The notes beneath the pieces are model-generated. The model was given only the letters and a program-made list of their open reading frames with translations. It did not search any database and was not told the origin of the DNA. A stretch of DNA of 64,000 nt from the NCBI RefSeq assembly GCF_001422485.1, contig NZ_LMNF01000002.1, positions 248,001 to 312,000 of the forward strand, read 5' to 3'. The position numbers and the translations under genes were made by a program. Positions 50,742 through 63,000 of the stretch are shown in pieces (position 1 is the first letter of the stretch; the number at the start of each line of letters is the position of its first letter). The stretch comes from Agreia sp. Leaf283 (GTDB lineage Bacteria; Actinomycetota; Actinomycetes; Actinomycetales; Microbacteriaceae).

Positions 50742-52014
50742 CGACAATCTGACTGAAGACGGCGAGTCCACCTCCGACGTCGAGACGACGCCAGCGCCGG
50801 CCGAGCCGACGCCGCGGACGCTGGCCCTCACGGTCATCGACACGCGGGAGGCCTATCTCGACGCCGTCGAGAAGATCGCGGCGGGGTACGGGCCGATCGC
50901 GGTCGACGCGGAGCGGGCATCCGGGTTCAAGTTCTCTCAGCGCGCGTACCTCATCCAGTTGTACCGGCGCGGTGCCGGAAGCTTCCTCTTCGATCCCCCG
51001 GCGATCGGCTCCTTCGCCGAGCTGAACGACGCGATCTCACGAGAGGAGTGGATCCTCCACGCCGCAAGCCAGGACCTGGCCTGCCTCAGGGAGGTCGGAC
51101 TCGACCCGCGGGTCATCTTCGACACCGAACTCGCCGCGCGACTGCTGGGCATCCCCCGGGTCGGCCTCGGCAGCGTCGTCGAGGAGTTCCTCGGGATCCA
51201 CCTCAAGAAGGAGCATTCGGCAGCCGACTGGTCCCGCCGCCCGCTTCCCGAGTCCTGGCTCGAATACGCCGCACTCGATGTGGAGCTGCTGCCCGATCTG
51301 CGTGACAAGCTCGCCGAGCTCCTGATCGAGAACTCGAAGGCCGTGATCGCCGCGCAGGAGTTCGAGGCCACCAGGGCGAAGGAGCCGAAGCCCGTCGCGG
51401 CCGAGCCCTGGCGCAGACTCACCGGAGTGCATTCGCTGCGCAATCCCCGCAACGTGGCGGTTGCTCGAGCGCTCTGGATGGCCAGGGACGCGCTCGCGCG
51501 GGAGATCGACGTGTCGCCCGGCCGGCTCGTGCCCGATTCCAGCCTCGTCGCGGCGGCGCGGGTGCTGCCCGAGTCCAAACGCGAGCTCGCGGCCCTGAAG
51601 GAGTTCTCCGGGCGGGCGAGCCGCACGGAGATCGACCGTTGGTGGGCTGCCCTCGAGGAGGGCAAGACCGCCACCGACCTTCCCGTGAACCGTCGAAGCG
51701 AGGACACACTGCCTCCGCCGCGCAGCTGGGCCGACCGGAACCCCGAGGCCGATGCTCGGCTGAAGGCGGCCCGTGCCTCCCTTCTGGAGTTGTCCGAGTT
51801 CGTCAACATCCCCGTCGAGAACCTCCTGACCCCCGAGATCCTGCGTCGAATCGCGTGGACACCGCCCGAGCCGCTGACGGCTGAGGGCATCGCCGCCTCG
51901 CTCTCCGAGCTGGGAGCGCGACCCTGGCAGCTTGAACTAACTGCACAGCCGATCGCTCAAGCCTTTGTCGATGCCCACCAAAAGGCAGAGAACGAGTCCG
52001 AAGCCTCGTCGTAG
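50734..52014 (+). CDS. rnd: Ribonuclease D-like 3'-5' exonuclease
   Basis: A 426-aa DEDD-family nuclease with an HRDC domain, trimming 3' ends of structured RNA such as pre-tRNA. Acidic residues lie in AVDAERASG and ASQDLACL, and the DEDDy signature YAALDVELLPDL is present. The HRDC-type helices follow at about residue 225. GTG 50734 lies inside the end of DUF3000. Confidence 0.93.
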   Translation: MTDDNLTEDGESTSDVETTPAPAEPTPRTLALTVIDTREAYLDAVEKIAAGYGPIAVDAERASGFKFSQRAYLIQLYRRGAGSFLFDPPAIGSFAELNDAISREEWILHAASQDLACLREVGLDPRVIFDTELAARLLGIPRVGLGSVVEEFLGIHLKKEHSAADWSRRPLPESWLEYAALDVELLPDLRDKLAELLIENSKAVIAAQEFEATRAKEPKPVAAEPWRRLTGVHSLRNPRNVAVARALWMARDALAREIDVSPGRLVPDSSLVAAARVLPESKRELAALKEFSGRASRTEIDRWWAALEEGKTATDLPVNRRSEDTLPPPRSWADRNPEADARLKAARASLLELSEFVNIPVENLLTPEILRRIAWTPPEPLTAEGIAASLSELGARPWQLELTAQPIAQAFVDAHQKAENESEASS

Positions 52015-52029
52015 GAAGAGTCAAAGGAT

Positions 52030-52059
52030 TTCGGCGGCTCAAAAGCCCCGGCCTAGGAT
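52030..52059 (+). promoter_or_regulatory. Candidate promoter of fadA-fadB
   Basis: TTCGGC, 18 bp, TAGGAT, ending 31 bases before the GTG start. The -10 is close to the actinobacterial consensus. Confidence 0.45.
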
Positions 52060-52089
52060 CGTCTCGGTTCTCAACCAGAAGGAGGCAAA

Positions 52090-53301
52090 GTGGCCGAAAT
52101 AGCCGAAGTCGTATTTGTGGACGGAGTGCGCACACCCTTCGGGCGTGCGGGCGAAAAGGGCATGTACTGGCAGACCCGTGCCGATGATCTTGTCGTGAAA
52201 GCGATCATCGGGCTGCTCGAGAGAAATCCAGCTGTGCCCAAGGACCGCATCGACGAGGTGGCCATCGCGGCTACGACTCAGCAGGGCGACCAGGGGCTCA
52301 CTCTTGGCCGCACCGCGGCGCTGCTCGCCGGGCTCCCCCAATCGGTGCCCGGATTCGCGATCGACCGCATGTGTGCCGGCGCGATGACGAGCGTCACGAC
52401 GCTGGGCAGTGGAATCGGATTCGGAGCCTACGACCTCGCCATCGCCGGCGGCGTCGAACACATGGGCCGGCACCCGATGGGATTCAATGCAGACCCCAAC
52501 CCCCGCTTCCTCGCGGAGAAGCTCGTCTCCGAGGAGGCGCTCAACATGGGGTCGACGGCGGAGCGCATCCACGATCGCTTCCCCTCTCTCACGAAGGAGC
52601 GCTCCGACCGTTATGCGCTTCGCAGCCAGCAGAAGGTCGCCGCTGCGTACGAGGCGGGCAAGATCCAGCCCGACCTCATTCCCGTCGCCACGCGCAGCGC
52701 CGCCGGCTGGGGTCTCGCCACCCGCGATGAGGCACCCCGCCCCGAGACCACGATGGAAGGCCTCGCCGGGCTGCGGACGCCGTTCAGGCCGCACGGGCGC
52801 GTGACCGCGGGAAACTCGTCGGGACTCAACGACGGGGCGACCGCCTGCCTCCTCGCGAGCGGTGCGACGGCCAAGGAGCTGGGCCTCACGACCAAGATGA
52901 GGCTCGTCAGCTTCGCCTTCGCCGGTGTCGAGCCCGAGATCATGGGAATCGGACCCGTACCGTCGACCGAGAAGGCACTCCGCAAGGCCGGACTGAGCAT
53001 CACCGACATCGGACTCTTCGAGCTGAACGAGGCGTTCGCGGTGCAGGTGCTCTCGTTCCTCGACCACTTCGGCATCGACGACGACGACCCCCGGGTCAAC
53101 GAATACGGTGGCGCCATAGCGATCGGCCACCCGCTCGCCTCCTCCGGAGTGCGGCTGATGAACCAGCTCGCGCGCCAGTTCGAGGAGCACCCCGAGGTGC
53201 GCTACGGCCTCACCGCCATGTGCATCGGTCTCGGACAGGGTGGGACCGTCATCTGGGAGAACCCGCACTACAACAAGAAGGCGAAGGCAGCGAAGCGATG
53301 A
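52090..53301 (+). CDS. fadA: Acetyl-CoA acyltransferase (thiolase)
   Basis: Thiolytic cleavage of 3-ketoacyl-CoA in fatty acid beta-oxidation. The 403-aa protein has nucleophile Cys95 in RMCAGAM, His347 in GHPLASSG and the second Cys378 in MCIGLGQG. GTG 52090 follows AGAAGGAGG. The stop overlaps the fadB start (ATGA). The pairing with a FadB-type protein supports beta-oxidation rather than a biosynthetic role. Confidence 0.96.
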   Translation: MAEIAEVVFVDGVRTPFGRAGEKGMYWQTRADDLVVKAIIGLLERNPAVPKDRIDEVAIAATTQQGDQGLTLGRTAALLAGLPQSVPGFAIDRMCAGAMTSVTTLGSGIGFGAYDLAIAGGVEHMGRHPMGFNADPNPRFLAEKLVSEEALNMGSTAERIHDRFPSLTKERSDRYALRSQQKVAAAYEAGKIQPDLIPVATRSAAGWGLATRDEAPRPETTMEGLAGLRTPFRPHGRVTAGNSSGLNDGATACLLASGATAKELGLTTKMRLVSFAFAGVEPEIMGIGPVPSTEKALRKAGLSITDIGLFELNEAFAVQVLSFLDHFGIDDDDPRVNEYGGAIAIGHPLASSGVRLMNQLARQFEEHPEVRYGLTAMCIGLGQGGTVIWENPHYNKKAKAAKR

Positions 53302-55442
53302 CCGACTACTCGACAATCGATTTCTCCGGCCTGGCCGCTCTCTCGGCCGACGAAGTCGTCACCCACTCCTACGTGCGAGACATTCCTCTGCCGAGCGGCA
53401 AGGTACTCGCCCTGATCACGCTCGACAACGATCGCGACCACACCCGTCCGTCGACGCTCGGCCCCAACTCGCTCCTCGAGTACGGCGCCGCACTCGACGC
53501 GTTGGCCGTGAGGGCTGCCGCCGGTGAGATCCAGGCCGTCGCCGTCACGGGCAAGCCGTACATCCTCGCGGCGGGCGCCGACCTCTCGAAGGTCAGCGAC
53601 ATCCCGAGCCGCGAGCTCGCGAAGCAGATGGCCCAGCTCGGGCACTTCACCTTCGGCAAGATGGCCACGATCGGCGTTCCGACGTTCGCGTTCATCAACG
53701 GGCTGGCGCTGGGAGGCGGGGTCGAGGTGGCCCTCGCCGCCGACTACCGCACCATCGACTCCTCGATCCCCGCCCTCGCCCTCCCCGAGGTCTTCCTGGG
53801 CATCATCCCCGGATGGGGCGGCGCCTACCTGCTTCCGAACCTCATCGGCATCGAGAACGCGCTCAAGGTCGTCGTCGAGAACCCGCTGAAGAACAACCGC
53901 ACGCTCAAGGGCCAGCAGGCGTTCGACCTCGGTATAGCGGATGCCATCTTCGGGCCGGCGTCGTATCTCGAGCAGTCCCTCGTGTGGGCCGACGAGGTTC
54001 TCGCGGCCCGTATCAGCGTCAAGCGTCCGAACGCGCCGGGAAAGCTCGAGCGCCTCGTCAAGTGGGACGCCGCCATCTCGATCGCGCGCAAGATGCTCGA
54101 GTCCAAGATCGGATCGGTCGCCGCGTCCCCCTATGCTGCGCTCGACCTGCTCAAGGCCGCGAAGTCCGGATCGGCGGAAGAGGGGTTCGCGCGGGAGGAC
54201 GACGCACTGGCCGACCTCATCTCCGGCGACCAGTTCCGCGCGAGCATCTATGCCTTCAACCTGGTGCAGAAGAGGGCCAAGCGGCCCGCAGGCGCGCCCG
54301 ACAAGGCACTGGCCAAGCCCGTGACCAAGGTCGGCGTCATCGGCGCCGGGCTCATGGCCAGCCAGTTCGCCCTGCTGTTCGTCCGTCGACTGCGCGTTCC
54401 CGTCGTGATCACCGACCTCGACCAGGCCAGGGTCGACAAGGGCCTGTCCTACATTCGCGATGAGATCACCGCGCTCAAAGACAAGGGTCGAATCGGGTCG
54501 GACGAGGCCAACCGGCTCAGCGCCCTGGTCTCGGGCACCACCGACAAGGCCGACTTCGCCGACGCCGACTGGGTGATCGAGGCGGTCTTCGAGGAGCTCG
54601 GTGTCAAGCAGGATGTCTTCGCCGACGTCGAGAAGTACGTGTCGGACACCGCGGTGCTCGCCACCAACACCTCGTCGCTGTCGGTCGAGCAGATCGGTGC
54701 GAAGCTGGCACACCCCGAGCGCCTCGTCGGCTTCCACTTCTTCAACCCCGTCGCCGTGATGCCGCTCATCGAGGTCGTCAACACGCCGTCGACCGATGAG
54801 GCCACGCTCAGTACGGCCATGGTCACGGCCGCCAAGCTGCGCAAGAACGCCGTCATCACGAGGGACACTCCCGGATTCGTCGTGAACCGCATTCTGGCGA
54901 AGCTGCTCGGAGAGGCGATGCACGCCGTCGACACCGGAACCCCGTTCGAGGTGGTCGATAACGCCCTCAAGCCGTTCGGTCTGCCGATGACGCCGTTCGA
55001 ACTGCTCGAGCTGGTGGGGCTGAAGGTGGGAGCGCACGTGCTCGACACCCACCACTCGGCCTTCCCCGATCGGTTCTTCGAGAGCCCCAACCTGCACAAG
55101 CTGGCAGAGCACGGCAAGATCTTCGATCGAGATTCCAAGGGTGCGATCAAGGGCTTCGACAAGACTGCGGTCAAGATCGTCGCAGACGGAGGTCCGGGAG
55201 GAACCGCCCTCACGGAGGCCGAGCTCCTGCGCAGGGTCGAAGACGGACTGGCCGACGAGATCAAGCGCATGCTCGATGACGACGTCGTGCACGCGGCAGA
55301 GGACATCGACCTGTGCCTCATCCTCGGGGCGGGGTATCCGTTCCAGATGGGCGGAGCGACCCCGTACCTCGATCGCGTCGGAGCGAGCGAGCGGGTCTTC
55401 GGCGACACGTTCCACCACCCGCCGATCGTCGGCACCGACTGA
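53298..55442 (+). CDS. fadB: Fatty acid oxidation multifunctional protein (enoyl-CoA hydratase / 3-hydroxyacyl-CoA dehydrogenase)
   Basis: A 714-aa protein of two parts. The N-terminal crotonase domain (about 1-300) has ILAAGADLSKV, ALGGGVEVALAADYR and EVFLGIIPGWGG. The 3-hydroxyacyl-CoA dehydrogenase part has the NAD loop VGVIGAGLMASQFA, the catalytic HFFNPVAVMPL, and RDTPGFVVNRI. ATG 53298 overlaps the thiolase stop. It works with the thiolase as the actinobacterial trifunctional pair. Confidence 0.96.
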   Translation: MTDYSTIDFSGLAALSADEVVTHSYVRDIPLPSGKVLALITLDNDRDHTRPSTLGPNSLLEYGAALDALAVRAAAGEIQAVAVTGKPYILAAGADLSKVSDIPSRELAKQMAQLGHFTFGKMATIGVPTFAFINGLALGGGVEVALAADYRTIDSSIPALALPEVFLGIIPGWGGAYLLPNLIGIENALKVVVENPLKNNRTLKGQQAFDLGIADAIFGPASYLEQSLVWADEVLAARISVKRPNAPGKLERLVKWDAAISIARKMLESKIGSVAASPYAALDLLKAAKSGSAEEGFAREDDALADLISGDQFRASIYAFNLVQKRAKRPAGAPDKALAKPVTKVGVIGAGLMASQFALLFVRRLRVPVVITDLDQARVDKGLSYIRDEITALKDKGRIGSDEANRLSALVSGTTDKADFADADWVIEAVFEELGVKQDVFADVEKYVSDTAVLATNTSSLSVEQIGAKLAHPERLVGFHFFNPVAVMPLIEVVNTPSTDEATLSTAMVTAAKLRKNAVITRDTPGFVVNRILAKLLGEAMHAVDTGTPFEVVDNALKPFGLPMTPFELLELVGLKVGAHVLDTHHSAFPDRFFESPNLHKLAEHGKIFDRDSKGAIKGFDKTAVKIVADGGPGGTALTEAELLRRVEDGLADEIKRMLDDDVVHAAEDIDLCLILGAGYPFQMGGATPYLDRVGASERVFGDTFHHPPIVGTD

Positions 55443-55467
55443 CCGGAGCGCTGTCGGGGGCTCGTCC

Positions 55468-55473
55468 TAGTCT
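55468..55473 (+). promoter_or_regulatory. Candidate -10 box giving a leaderless reductase mRNA
   Basis: TAGTCT, the same hexamer as before DUF3000, lies with its last base seven bases before the A of ATG 55480. Confidence 0.45.
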
Positions 55474-55479
55474 GATGGA

Positions 55480-56025
55480 ATGACCATCCAGTACTACGTG
55501 GCGAGCTCCCTCGACGGTTTCATCGCCGACTCCGACAACCGCATCGACTGGCTCCTGCGCTTCGGCACGGCCGACTTCGACGAGGGCTACCAGCGGTTTC
55601 TGGCCGGCGTCGGCGCGATCGTCATGGGTTCGCGCACCTACGAGTTCATGCTCTCCGAAGGCATGAGCGAGTGGCCCTATTCCGTGCCCACCGTGGTGCT
55701 CACGCGTCGCGACCTTCCCGTCGCCGTCGCGGGTGCCGACATCCGGTTTCTGAGCGGCGACATCGATGCCGTCGCGGCCGAGCTGGCCGCCCTGTCAGGC
55801 GACCGTGCCGTCTGGGTCGTGGGCGGCGGAGACGTCGCGGCCCAGTTCGCCGAGGCGGGCCTGCTGAGCATGGTCATCGTCACGATGATGCCGGTCGTGC
55901 TCGGCTCCGGCGTTCGACTGCTTCCCGTCGTCGATCAACTCGAGCTCGAGCTGGTCTCGTCTGTTGCGCTGCCTCAGGGCGCCGTCGAGCTCACCTATGC
56001 CGTCGAGGGGTCTCGCGACGCCTAG
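55480..56025 (+). CDS. Dihydrofolate reductase/RibD C-terminal-like protein
   Basis: A 181-aa protein of the RibD C-terminal/DHFR-like fold: YYVASSLDGFIADSDNRIDWL at the start, GAIVMGSRTYEF, and VWVVGGGDVAAQF. True folate activity is unlikely, and the family usually has no known substrate. The last four bases overlap the end of dxs on the other strand. Confidence 0.9.
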   Translation: MTIQYYVASSLDGFIADSDNRIDWLLRFGTADFDEGYQRFLAGVGAIVMGSRTYEFMLSEGMSEWPYSVPTVVLTRRDLPVAVAGADIRFLSGDIDAVAAELAALSGDRAVWVVGGGDVAAQFAEAGLLSMVIVTMMPVVLGSGVRLLPVVDQLELELVSSVALPQGAVELTYAVEGSRDA

Positions 56026-57959
56026 CGGGTGATCCGGCGCTCGTCCTCGTTCTCGCCCTCGAGCGGGCGGGCGATCGGAATCTTGCTGCCCAGAACCTGC
56101 GCCACGACATCGCGCGCGATGTGCTGGGGGGTCAGTCCCACGCGCTCCAGAATCTGCGCGCGCTCCGCGTGGTCGAGGAACTCGTCGGGCAGGCCCAGCT
56201 CGGTCACCGCGGTGTCGATGCCGGCCTCGCGCAGGTCCTGCCGGATGCGTGTGCCGACGCCGCCGACACGGATGCCGTCTTCTATCGAGATCACGATGCG
56301 GTGTTCCGCGGCGAGGTCGAGCACGCTGCGCGGAACGGGAACCACCCAGCGAGGGTCGATCACGGTCGAGCCGATGCCCTGTGCCGCCAGCCGCTCGGCC
56401 ACCTCGAGGCCGGTCGTCGCCATCGGTCCCACGGTCACGATCAGAACATCCTTGCGCTCGTGCTCGACCAGCACGTCGACGCCGTCGTCGAGACGACGCA
56501 CGGCGGCGATCTCCTCGCCCACGCTTCCCTTGGGGAAACGCACGACCGTCGGCCCGTCGGAGACGGCGACGGCCTCGCCCAGCTCCTCTCGGAGCCGCTC
56601 CGCGTCGCGAGGAGCGCTCAGGCGGATGTTGGGCACGACCTGCAGGATGGCGAGGTCCCACATGCCGTGGTGGCTCGGCCCGTCGGGCCCTGTGACACCG
56701 GCCCTGTCGAGAACGAAGGTCACGCCGGCACGGTGCAGCGCGACATCCATGAGCACCTGGTCGAATGCCCGGTTGATGAATGTCGCGTAGACGGCGACCA
56801 CGGGGTGCAGACCGCCGAAGGCCAGGCCCGCGGCCGAGGTGACGGCGTGCTGCTCGGCGATGCCCACGTCGAAGACGCGCGACGGGAACCTCTCGGCGAG
56901 CTTGTGCAGGCCGGTCGGGCGCAGCATGGCGGCGGTGATGCCGACGATGGTCGGATCCTTCTCGGCCAGGGCCACGATCTCATCGCTGAAGACACCGGTC
57001 CACGACGGAGCACTCGGGCCTCCGAGCGCCTCACCGGTCTCGGGATCGATCTGCCCCACGGCGTGGAACTGGTCGGCGATGTCGCTCAGGGCGGGCTCGT
57101 AGCCGCGACCCTTCTCGGTGATCGCGTGCACGATCACCGGCTGCGCGTAGCGCTTGGCCTGGAGAAGGGCCTCCTCCATCGCCTGGAGGTCGTGCCCGTG
57201 GATCGGGCCGATGTACTTGATGTCGAGGTTGGAGTACAGGGCCTCGTTGTTCGAGAACCGGCTGAGGAAGCCGTGCGTGCCGCCGCGGATGCCGCGGTAG
57301 ATGGCCCGGCCAGGTCCGCCGAAGCGGTCGAAGAGCTGCCGCGACGACTGGTGGAGGTTGCGGTATTTGGTGTTCGTGCGCACCGAGTTCAGGTAGCGCG
57401 CCATGCCGCCGATGGTGGGCGCATAGGAGCGGCCGTTGTCGTTCACGACGATGACGAGCTTGCGGGTGTTGTCGTCGCTGATGTTGTTCAGCGCCTCCCA
57501 GGTCATGCCGCCCGTCAGTGCCCCGTCGCCGACGACGGCGATCACGTGCCGGTCGTTCTGCCCGGTCATCTCGAAGGCGCGCGAGATTCCGTCGGCCCAC
57601 GAGAGCGAGCTCGAGGCGTGCGAGCTCTCGACCACGTCGTGCACGCTCTCCGAACGCTGTGGGTAGCCGGCGAGCCCGCCCTGCTGGCGAAGACGTGAGA
57701 AGTCCTGACGCCCCGTCAGGAGCTTGTGAACGTACGACTGGTGCCCGGTATCGAAGACGATCGCGTCGCGGGGTGAGTCGAACACGCGATGGATGGCCAG
57801 GGTCGTCTCGACGACACCGAGGTTCGGTCCGAGGTGTCCCCCGGTCTTCGATACCTCGGCGACCAGGAACTGGCGGATCTCGGCCGCGAGCTCGACGAGT
57901 TGCTCCTGGGTGAGAGCGTCGAGGTCCCGGGGACCCGAGATGTTCTCCAGCAGGCTCAT
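56022..57959 (-). CDS. dxs: 1-deoxy-D-xylulose-5-phosphate synthase
   Basis: First step of the MEP isoprenoid pathway, using thiamine diphosphate to join pyruvate and glyceraldehyde 3-phosphate. The 645-aa protein has the TPP-binding GDGALTGGMTWEALNN, the GHQSYVHKLLTGR block and the transketolase C-terminal domain. ATG 57959 follows GGAAAGG; the open frame above it runs into the intergenic region without homology. It lies after acnA, as in many actinobacteria. Confidence 0.97.
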   Translation of the reverse strand: MSLLENISGPRDLDALTQEQLVELAAEIRQFLVAEVSKTGGHLGPNLGVVETTLAIHRVFDSPRDAIVFDTGHQSYVHKLLTGRQDFSRLRQQGGLAGYPQRSESVHDVVESSHASSSLSWADGISRAFEMTGQNDRHVIAVVGDGALTGGMTWEALNNISDDNTRKLVIVVNDNGRSYAPTIGGMARYLNSVRTNTKYRNLHQSSRQLFDRFGGPGRAIYRGIRGGTHGFLSRFSNNEALYSNLDIKYIGPIHGHDLQAMEEALLQAKRYAQPVIVHAITEKGRGYEPALSDIADQFHAVGQIDPETGEALGGPSAPSWTGVFSDEIVALAEKDPTIVGITAAMLRPTGLHKLAERFPSRVFDVGIAEQHAVTSAAGLAFGGLHPVVAVYATFINRAFDQVLMDVALHRAGVTFVLDRAGVTGPDGPSHHGMWDLAILQVVPNIRLSAPRDAERLREELGEAVAVSDGPTVVRFPKGSVGEEIAAVRRLDDGVDVLVEHERKDVLIVTVGPMATTGLEVAERLAAQGIGSTVIDPRWVVPVPRSVLDLAAEHRIVISIEDGIRVGGVGTRIRQDLREAGIDTAVTELGLPDEFLDHAERAQILERVGLTPQHIARDVVAQVLGSKIPIARPLEGENEDERRITR

Positions 57960-58045
57960 GCAGACGGCCTTTCCATTCGGTGCAGGGCCGGTCGACCCCT
58001 CATCCGAGTCTATGACGGATCGCTTCGACCGCCCTCGGGAACGAC

Positions 58046-58089
58046 GGAGCGCCCCCGGGATGCTATGCGGCATCCATCGGGGGCGCTCC
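58046..58089 (-). terminator. Strong hairpin after acnA, likely terminator
   Basis: GGAGCGCCCCCG-GGATGC pairs with GCATCC-AT-CGGGGGCGCTCC, an 18-bp stem with a 2-nt bulge and a 6-nt loop. It begins seven bases after the acnA stop. No T-run follows, as often in high-G+C genomes. It would also separate acnA from dxs. Confidence 0.8.
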
Positions 58090-58095
58090 TTCGGA

Positions 58096-60915
<2,820 letters not shown>

Positions 60916-61026
60916 GTCGCCTTCTCCTTCGCAGTCCTGAAGTCAATCTTTGCCCCGGAGAACGTGTGAGGGCTAGCAAGGCTTGCCTAACCGCGTCGGC
61001 GGGGTCGGGCTCCGTGGAGAGTCCGC

Positions 61027-61032
61027 AATGTA
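61027..61032 (-). promoter_or_regulatory. Candidate acnA -10 box
   Basis: TACATT on the minus strand fits TAnnnT; the -35 is weak. Transcription would begin about 110 bases before the start, with the palindrome in the spacer and touching the -10. Confidence 0.35.
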
Positions 61033-61048
61033 TCTTGACGTCAAGATA
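61031..61048. promoter_or_regulatory. 18-bp perfect palindrome, likely operator of acnA
   Basis: TATCTTGACGTCAAGATA is its own complement over all 18 bases. The TCTTGA-N2-TCAAGA shape is that of MarR-family operators. It lies between DUF3159 and acnA, over the likely acnA promoter. The regulator is not in this window. Confidence 0.75.
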
Positions 61049-61081
61049 AATGGTAGCACCTGGGAGCGCCGCCGACGGCGA

Positions 61082-61807
61082 TCAGTCGCGGGTGTCCACC
61101 GACGCCTTGCTGTGTCCGAAGGCCGTTCGTACCAGGAGCCAGGTCACCCACAGCATCGCCGCATAGAGAGGAACGCCGAGAATCAGCTTGACGGAGCCGA
61201 GAGCCGCCGCATTGCCCGCCAGATACAGGGGCCCCTCCACGCCGAGACGCAGCGCGAACAGCCCGACCCAGCACCAGGTCGCCACGAGGACGACGCGGAA
61301 CTTCGCCCGATCGGAGCGCCACCCGGTGGTGTCGCCTGTGAGAAGCCCCACGATCACGCCGATCAGGGGCCACCGGGCGATGATCGACACGAGCAGAACG
61401 ACGAGGCTGACCGCATTGATGATGAGGCCCGGCAGGAAGTTGTCCTCCGCCCGGCCGGTGAACAGTGCGAGAGCTGCCGACACGGCCACGCCCAGAAGGC
61501 CGGTGACCGCCGGCATCACCGGACTCCGCGTGATGGCCCGCACGACGATGAACACGACCGCCACGATGACGGGGGCGACGACGCTGGGGGTCAGGTCGCC
61601 CGTGATCGTGTAGATGACGAGGAAAGCGAGCCCGGGCAGCAGCGATTCGATCAGCCCGCGCACCCCGCCGATGGCGCGCAGCAACGACGCGGCCGTCGGG
61701 GTCTCCCCCGGCGTGACCTGTCCGATGCCGGCCCGCCTGGCTGCGTCGGCGAAAGTCTGCGACAGGCTGGGGGCCGGAGCGCGGTCGTCGGACTGCGGCT
61801 CGGACAT
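61082..61807 (-). CDS. DUF3159 membrane protein
   Basis: A 241-aa protein with about six hydrophobic segments (residues 55 to 225), with LPGLAFLVIYTITGDL early. Conserved in actinobacteria beside DUF3710 and dut. Role unknown. ATG 61807 shares a base with the DUF3710 stop (TGATG). Confidence 0.92.
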   Translation of the reverse strand: MSEPQSDDRAPAPSLSQTFADAARRAGIGQVTPGETPTAASLLRAIGGVRGLIESLLPGLAFLVIYTITGDLTPSVVAPVIVAVVFIVVRAITRSPVMPAVTGLLGVAVSAALALFTGRAEDNFLPGLIINAVSLVVLLVSIIARWPLIGVIVGLLTGDTTGWRSDRAKFRVVLVATWCWVGLFALRLGVEGPLYLAGNAAALGSVKLILGVPLYAAMLWVTWLLVRTAFGHSKASVDTRD

Positions 61808-62475
61808 CAGGCGCTCGTGGTGGGCGGGGCCGTCGCCGCCGTCTTCGGCATGCTCAGGGGAATGAGGTCGCGCGGAGGCATCGGCTGAGATCCACGAACC
61901 ACCACGACGCTGCGGAAGAGTTCTTCGATCGCGAGTTCGGCGGCGGGGTTGGTCAACGCGTCGCCCGCGATGACACCGCGAAGGAACCACCGGGGTCCGT
62001 CGACACCGACGAAGCGGGCCAGGCGTGACGATGACGCGTCGGCCGTCGCGCCGGCGGCGACGGGCACCTCGCCCACCAGTTCGGGTCCGAACGTACCCTC
62101 GCGCGCGGTGCTCGTGCCGCCCTGCTTGATGATCTGGTCCTCGATCTGAGCCCGGATCTCGTGCCACAGTCCGGTCGACCGGGGTGCGGCGAACGCCTGT
62201 ACCTGCAGCGTCGAACCGGCGTAGTCGAGCCCGACGGCCACGACCCGATTCGTTCCCTCTTCGACCTCGAGTCTGAGGTGGAGACCCTCGCGGGGAAGGA
62301 TCTTGAGTCCGCCGAGGTCGACATACGGCCTGGCGGGGTTGGCCTCGTCCGCGTCGAACGGGCCCTCTTCTGCGCGATTCTCCGGCGCCGACTTGGAATC
62401 GAGAGGCTGCTCGTCCTCGAGGTCATCGATCGCCGAGTCGACTCCGTCGGCGTTCGGCTTTTGCAGATCGCTCAT
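61807..62475 (-). CDS. DUF3710 family protein
   Basis: A 222-aa soluble protein with an acidic start (1-48), then the conserved core (PYVDLGGLKILPREGLHLRL and RFVGVDGPRWFLRGVI). Function is unknown. ATG 62475 overlaps the dut stop (ATGA). The dut-DUF3710-DUF3159 order is common in actinobacteria. Confidence 0.93.
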   Translation of the reverse strand: MSDLQKPNADGVDSAIDDLEDEQPLDSKSAPENRAEEGPFDADEANPARPYVDLGGLKILPREGLHLRLEVEEGTNRVVAVGLDYAGSTLQVQAFAAPRSTGLWHEIRAQIEDQIIKQGGTSTAREGTFGPELVGEVPVAAGATADASSSRLARFVGVDGPRWFLRGVIAGDALTNPAAELAIEELFRSVVVVRGSQPMPPRDLIPLSMPKTAATAPPTTSA

Positions 62476-62960
62476 GCGTTCTCTCCTTGTAGTTCGGGTG
62501 TGACAGGCCCGCCTGCTGCGAGAGGTGACGAGTAGCCGGTCGAACCGAAGCCTCCCGCTCCCCTGTCGCTGCCGGGAAGGGTGTCGACGGGAATGAATAC
62601 GGCCCGCGTGACGGGCATGACGATGAGCTGGGCGATACGATCCCCGACGCCGATATCGTACGGCACGGTGCTGTCGGTATTCAGAAGGGCCACCTTGATC
62701 TCGCCCCGGTATCCGGCGTCGACCGTGCCCGGGGAATTGACGATCGTGATGCCGTGCTTCGCGGCGAGCCCGCTGCGGGGAACCACGAATGCAGCGAAGC
62801 CGTCGGGCAGGGCGATACTCACGCCGGTGCCGACGAGTCGTCGTTCGCCCGGGGCGAGGGTGAGGGCCTCGGTCGATGTGAGATCGGCGCCCGCGTCACC
62901 GGGGTGCGAATACTCGGGAACGTCGGCGGCCTGGATGAGTACTTCGACTGACTGGGTCAC
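62472..62960 (-). CDS. dut: Deoxyuridine 5'-triphosphate nucleotidohydrolase (dUTPase)
   Basis: Hydrolyses dUTP to dUMP, keeping uracil out of DNA and feeding dTMP synthesis. The 162-aa protein has trimeric dUTPase motifs: PRSGLAAKHGI, GTVDAGYRGEIKVAL, DRIAQLIV and the C-terminal RGAGGFGSTG. GTG 62960 is chosen because it starts TQSVEVLIQ; a TACCCT box (62968-62973, minus) ends eight bases earlier, so a leaderless mRNA is possible. Confidence 0.96.
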   Translation of the reverse strand: MTQSVEVLIQAADVPEYSHPGDAGADLTSTEALTLAPGERRLVGTGVSIALPDGFAAFVVPRSGLAAKHGITIVNSPGTVDAGYRGEIKVALLNTDSTVPYDIGVGDRIAQLIVMPVTRAVFIPVDTLPGSDRGAGGFGSTGYSSPLAAGGPVTPELQGENA

Positions 62961-63000
62961 GAAGTCGAGGGTAGTGCAGTTTGTCTGGTCGAATAGGAGC

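Noticed and set aside
53268-55418. 716-codon open frame on minus across fadB
   Set aside because: Antisense to a clear two-domain fadB; no start context or family match.
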